Shown here piece after piece: positions 14,095-15,181 of a stretch of DNA of 15,181 nucleotides (within the stretch, counting starts at the first letter, position 1; each line of letters starts with the position of its first letter). A program made the position numbers and the translations under genes. The stretch is from Acidobacteriaceae bacterium UBA1307. GTDB taxonomy: Bacteria > Acidobacteriota > Terriglobia > Terriglobales > Acidobacteriaceae. The notes under the pieces were generated by a model that did not search any database, was not told the origin of the DNA, and saw only the letters and a list, made by a program, of their open reading frames with translations. The DNA is taken from contig DBTV01000050.1 of assembly GCA_002307235.1 (NCBI GenBank), positions 129,807 to 144,987 of the forward strand. Reading direction: 5' to 3'.

Positions 14095-15181
14095 ATGAAT
14101 CACATTTTGGTCGTCGACGACGAAGAAGAGATCCGCAACTCGCTCGAAGAGATTCTGCGCGAAGAGGGCTACGGCGTGGCCACGGCGGCCAACGCGGCCG
14201 AGGCTCTGACGCTGCTCAAGGACGCACCCTACGACGTGGTTCTGCTCGACATCTGGCTGCCCGATCGCGACGGGCTCGACGTGCTCACCGACATTCATCA
14301 ACTCGCGGCCGAGTCGCGGCCCGAGGTGGTCATCATCAGTGGCCACGGCACCATCGAGACCGCCGTCAAGGCCACCAAACTCGGCGCCTACGACTTTCTT
14401 GAGAAACCGCTCTCGCTCGACCGCACGCTGATCGTGCTCAAAAATGCGGTCGAGGCGCAACGGCTGCGCACCGAGAACATCGAGTTCAAGCGGCAGTTCA
14501 ACGTCGGCACCGTGCTCACCGGCGAAAGCGTGCCGCTCAAGGCGCTGCGCCAGCAGATCAAGCTGATGGCACCGACCAATGGCCGCGTGCTGATCTACGG
14601 CGAATCGGGCACGGGCAAGGGACTGATCGCGCGCGCCATTCACGCCGAAAGCCTGCGCCGCGACCGCGTCTTCATTGAGATGAACTGCGCGGCAATTCCC
14701 GAGGATCACATCGAGTCGGAGCTGTTCGGCTATCGCCACGGTGCGCGCGCCGGAGGGCCGGCCGAGCAGCCCGGCATGCTGGAGCGCGCCGACAGCGGCA
14801 CGCTGTTTCTCGACGAGGTCGGCGACATGAGCCTGAAGACGCAGGCCAAGGTGCTGTCGGCGCTCGACGAGCAACTGTTCACGCCGGTCGGCGGCACGCA
14901 ACCTTTGCGCGTCGATGTGCGACTGATCGCCTCGACCAACAAGGATCTCGAAGAGGAGATTGCCAAGGGCAACTTCCGCGAAGACCTCTTTTACCGGCTC
15001 AACGTGGTGCCGTTTTTTGTGCCGCCCTTGCGCGAACGCAAGCAGGATATTCCGCTGCTGGTGCGCGAATTTCTGGGCGAGTTCGGCCGCCAGTACGGAC
15101 GGCCACGCGTTGAGATCGCCGAGGATGCGCTTGAGGTGCTGGGGCAATATCACTGGCCGGGCAATGTGCGCGAGCTCAAGA
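14095..15181 (+). CDS. NtrX/NtrC-like response regulator with degenerate GAFTGA loop, cut by window edge
   Basis: Partner of the kinase; the frame is open to the window end (362 codons; family about 450-480), so the end of the AAA+ module and any Fis-type DNA-binding domain lie outside. The receiver domain (1-120) has the acidic pair Asp8-Asp9, phosphoacceptor Asp52, Ser82 and Lys104. The AAA+ domain (about 140 onward) has Walker A GESGTGKG (169-176; the last residue is usually Glu), Walker B TLFLDE (236-241), and sensor and Arg-finger regions FREDLFYRLN. The sigma-54 contact loop, normally GAFTGA after ELFG, reads GARAGG (216-221), so the Phe and Thr needed for sigma-54 contact are missing. 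Start ATG 14095 has GAGG seven bases upstream, inside the end of the kinase gene. It is probably a sigma-54-independent NtrX-type regulator; this is inference. Confidence 0.93.
   Translation, partial: MNHILVVDDEEEIRNSLEEILREEGYGVATAANAAEALTLLKDAPYDVVLLDIWLPDRDGLDVLTDIHQLAAESRPEVVIISGHGTIETAVKATKLGAYDFLEKPLSLDRTLIVLKNAVEAQRLRTENIEFKRQFNVGTVLTGESVPLKALRQQIKLMAPTNGRVLIYGESGTGKGLIARAIHAESLRRDRVFIEMNCAAIPEDHIESELFGYRHGARAGGPAEQPGMLERADSGTLFLDEVGDMSLKTQAKVLSALDEQLFTPVGGTQPLRVDVRLIASTNKDLEEEIAKGNFREDLFYRLNVVPFFVPPLRERKQDIPLLVREFLGEFGRQYGRPRVEIAEDALEVLGQYHWPGNVRELK

Overview
The window is about 15 kb of dense, high-GC bacterial chromosome with short intergenic gaps. Nothing in it fixes the taxonomy. 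The gene complement (a YfiT-type bacillithiol-linked hydrolase, an NtrY/NtrX-like pair, a TldD metalloprotease) together with intergenic arrays of 7-8 bp repeats reminds me most of Acidobacteriota such as the Terriglobales. That assignment is an inference. I see no rRNA, tRNA, CRISPR array, prophage or insertion sequence.

Layout. From 4452 down to 1 (minus strand) runs a pentose-phosphate gene row: transketolase (tkt), ribose-5-phosphate isomerase B (rpiB), a small HAD phosphatase, and glucose-6-phosphate dehydrogenase (zwf, cut by the window start). A 150-bp repeat array separates tkt from rpiB. A 356-bp divergent region follows, then a manganese-type superoxide dismutase gene (sodA) with a textbook intrinsic terminator, then a secreted protein of unknown function. 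That last gene converges on a YhiN/HI0933-type flavoprotein, and the two stop codons share a TTAA. A second octamer array (7570-7807) lies between the flavoprotein and a two-gene minus-strand unit: yfiT followed by a large protein with a C-terminal PD-(D/E)XK/RecB-like nuclease domain. Upstream of yfiT is a 40-residue gene for a secreted peptide whose mature half is 50% histidine. On the plus strand come tldD, a third array of GTCCCTA heptamers, and an NtrY-like histidine kinase followed 2 bp later by an NtrX/NtrC-like response regulator that leaves the window.

How the genes work together. tkt, rpiB and zwf supply both arms of the pentose phosphate pathway and its NADPH. sodA and YfiT fit a redox-defence theme, but only by proximity. 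The kinase and regulator form one two-component system.

Most unusual points: three intergenic repeat arrays with the same inverted architecture but different unit sequences; a response regulator whose AAA+ domain has lost the sigma-54 contact motif GAFTGA (GARAGG here); the His-rich mini-protein; an uncharacterised nuclease-like protein translationally abutting yfiT; and three genes with a -10-like hexamer 6-9 bp before the ATG and no Shine-Dalgarno site, suggesting leaderless transcripts.
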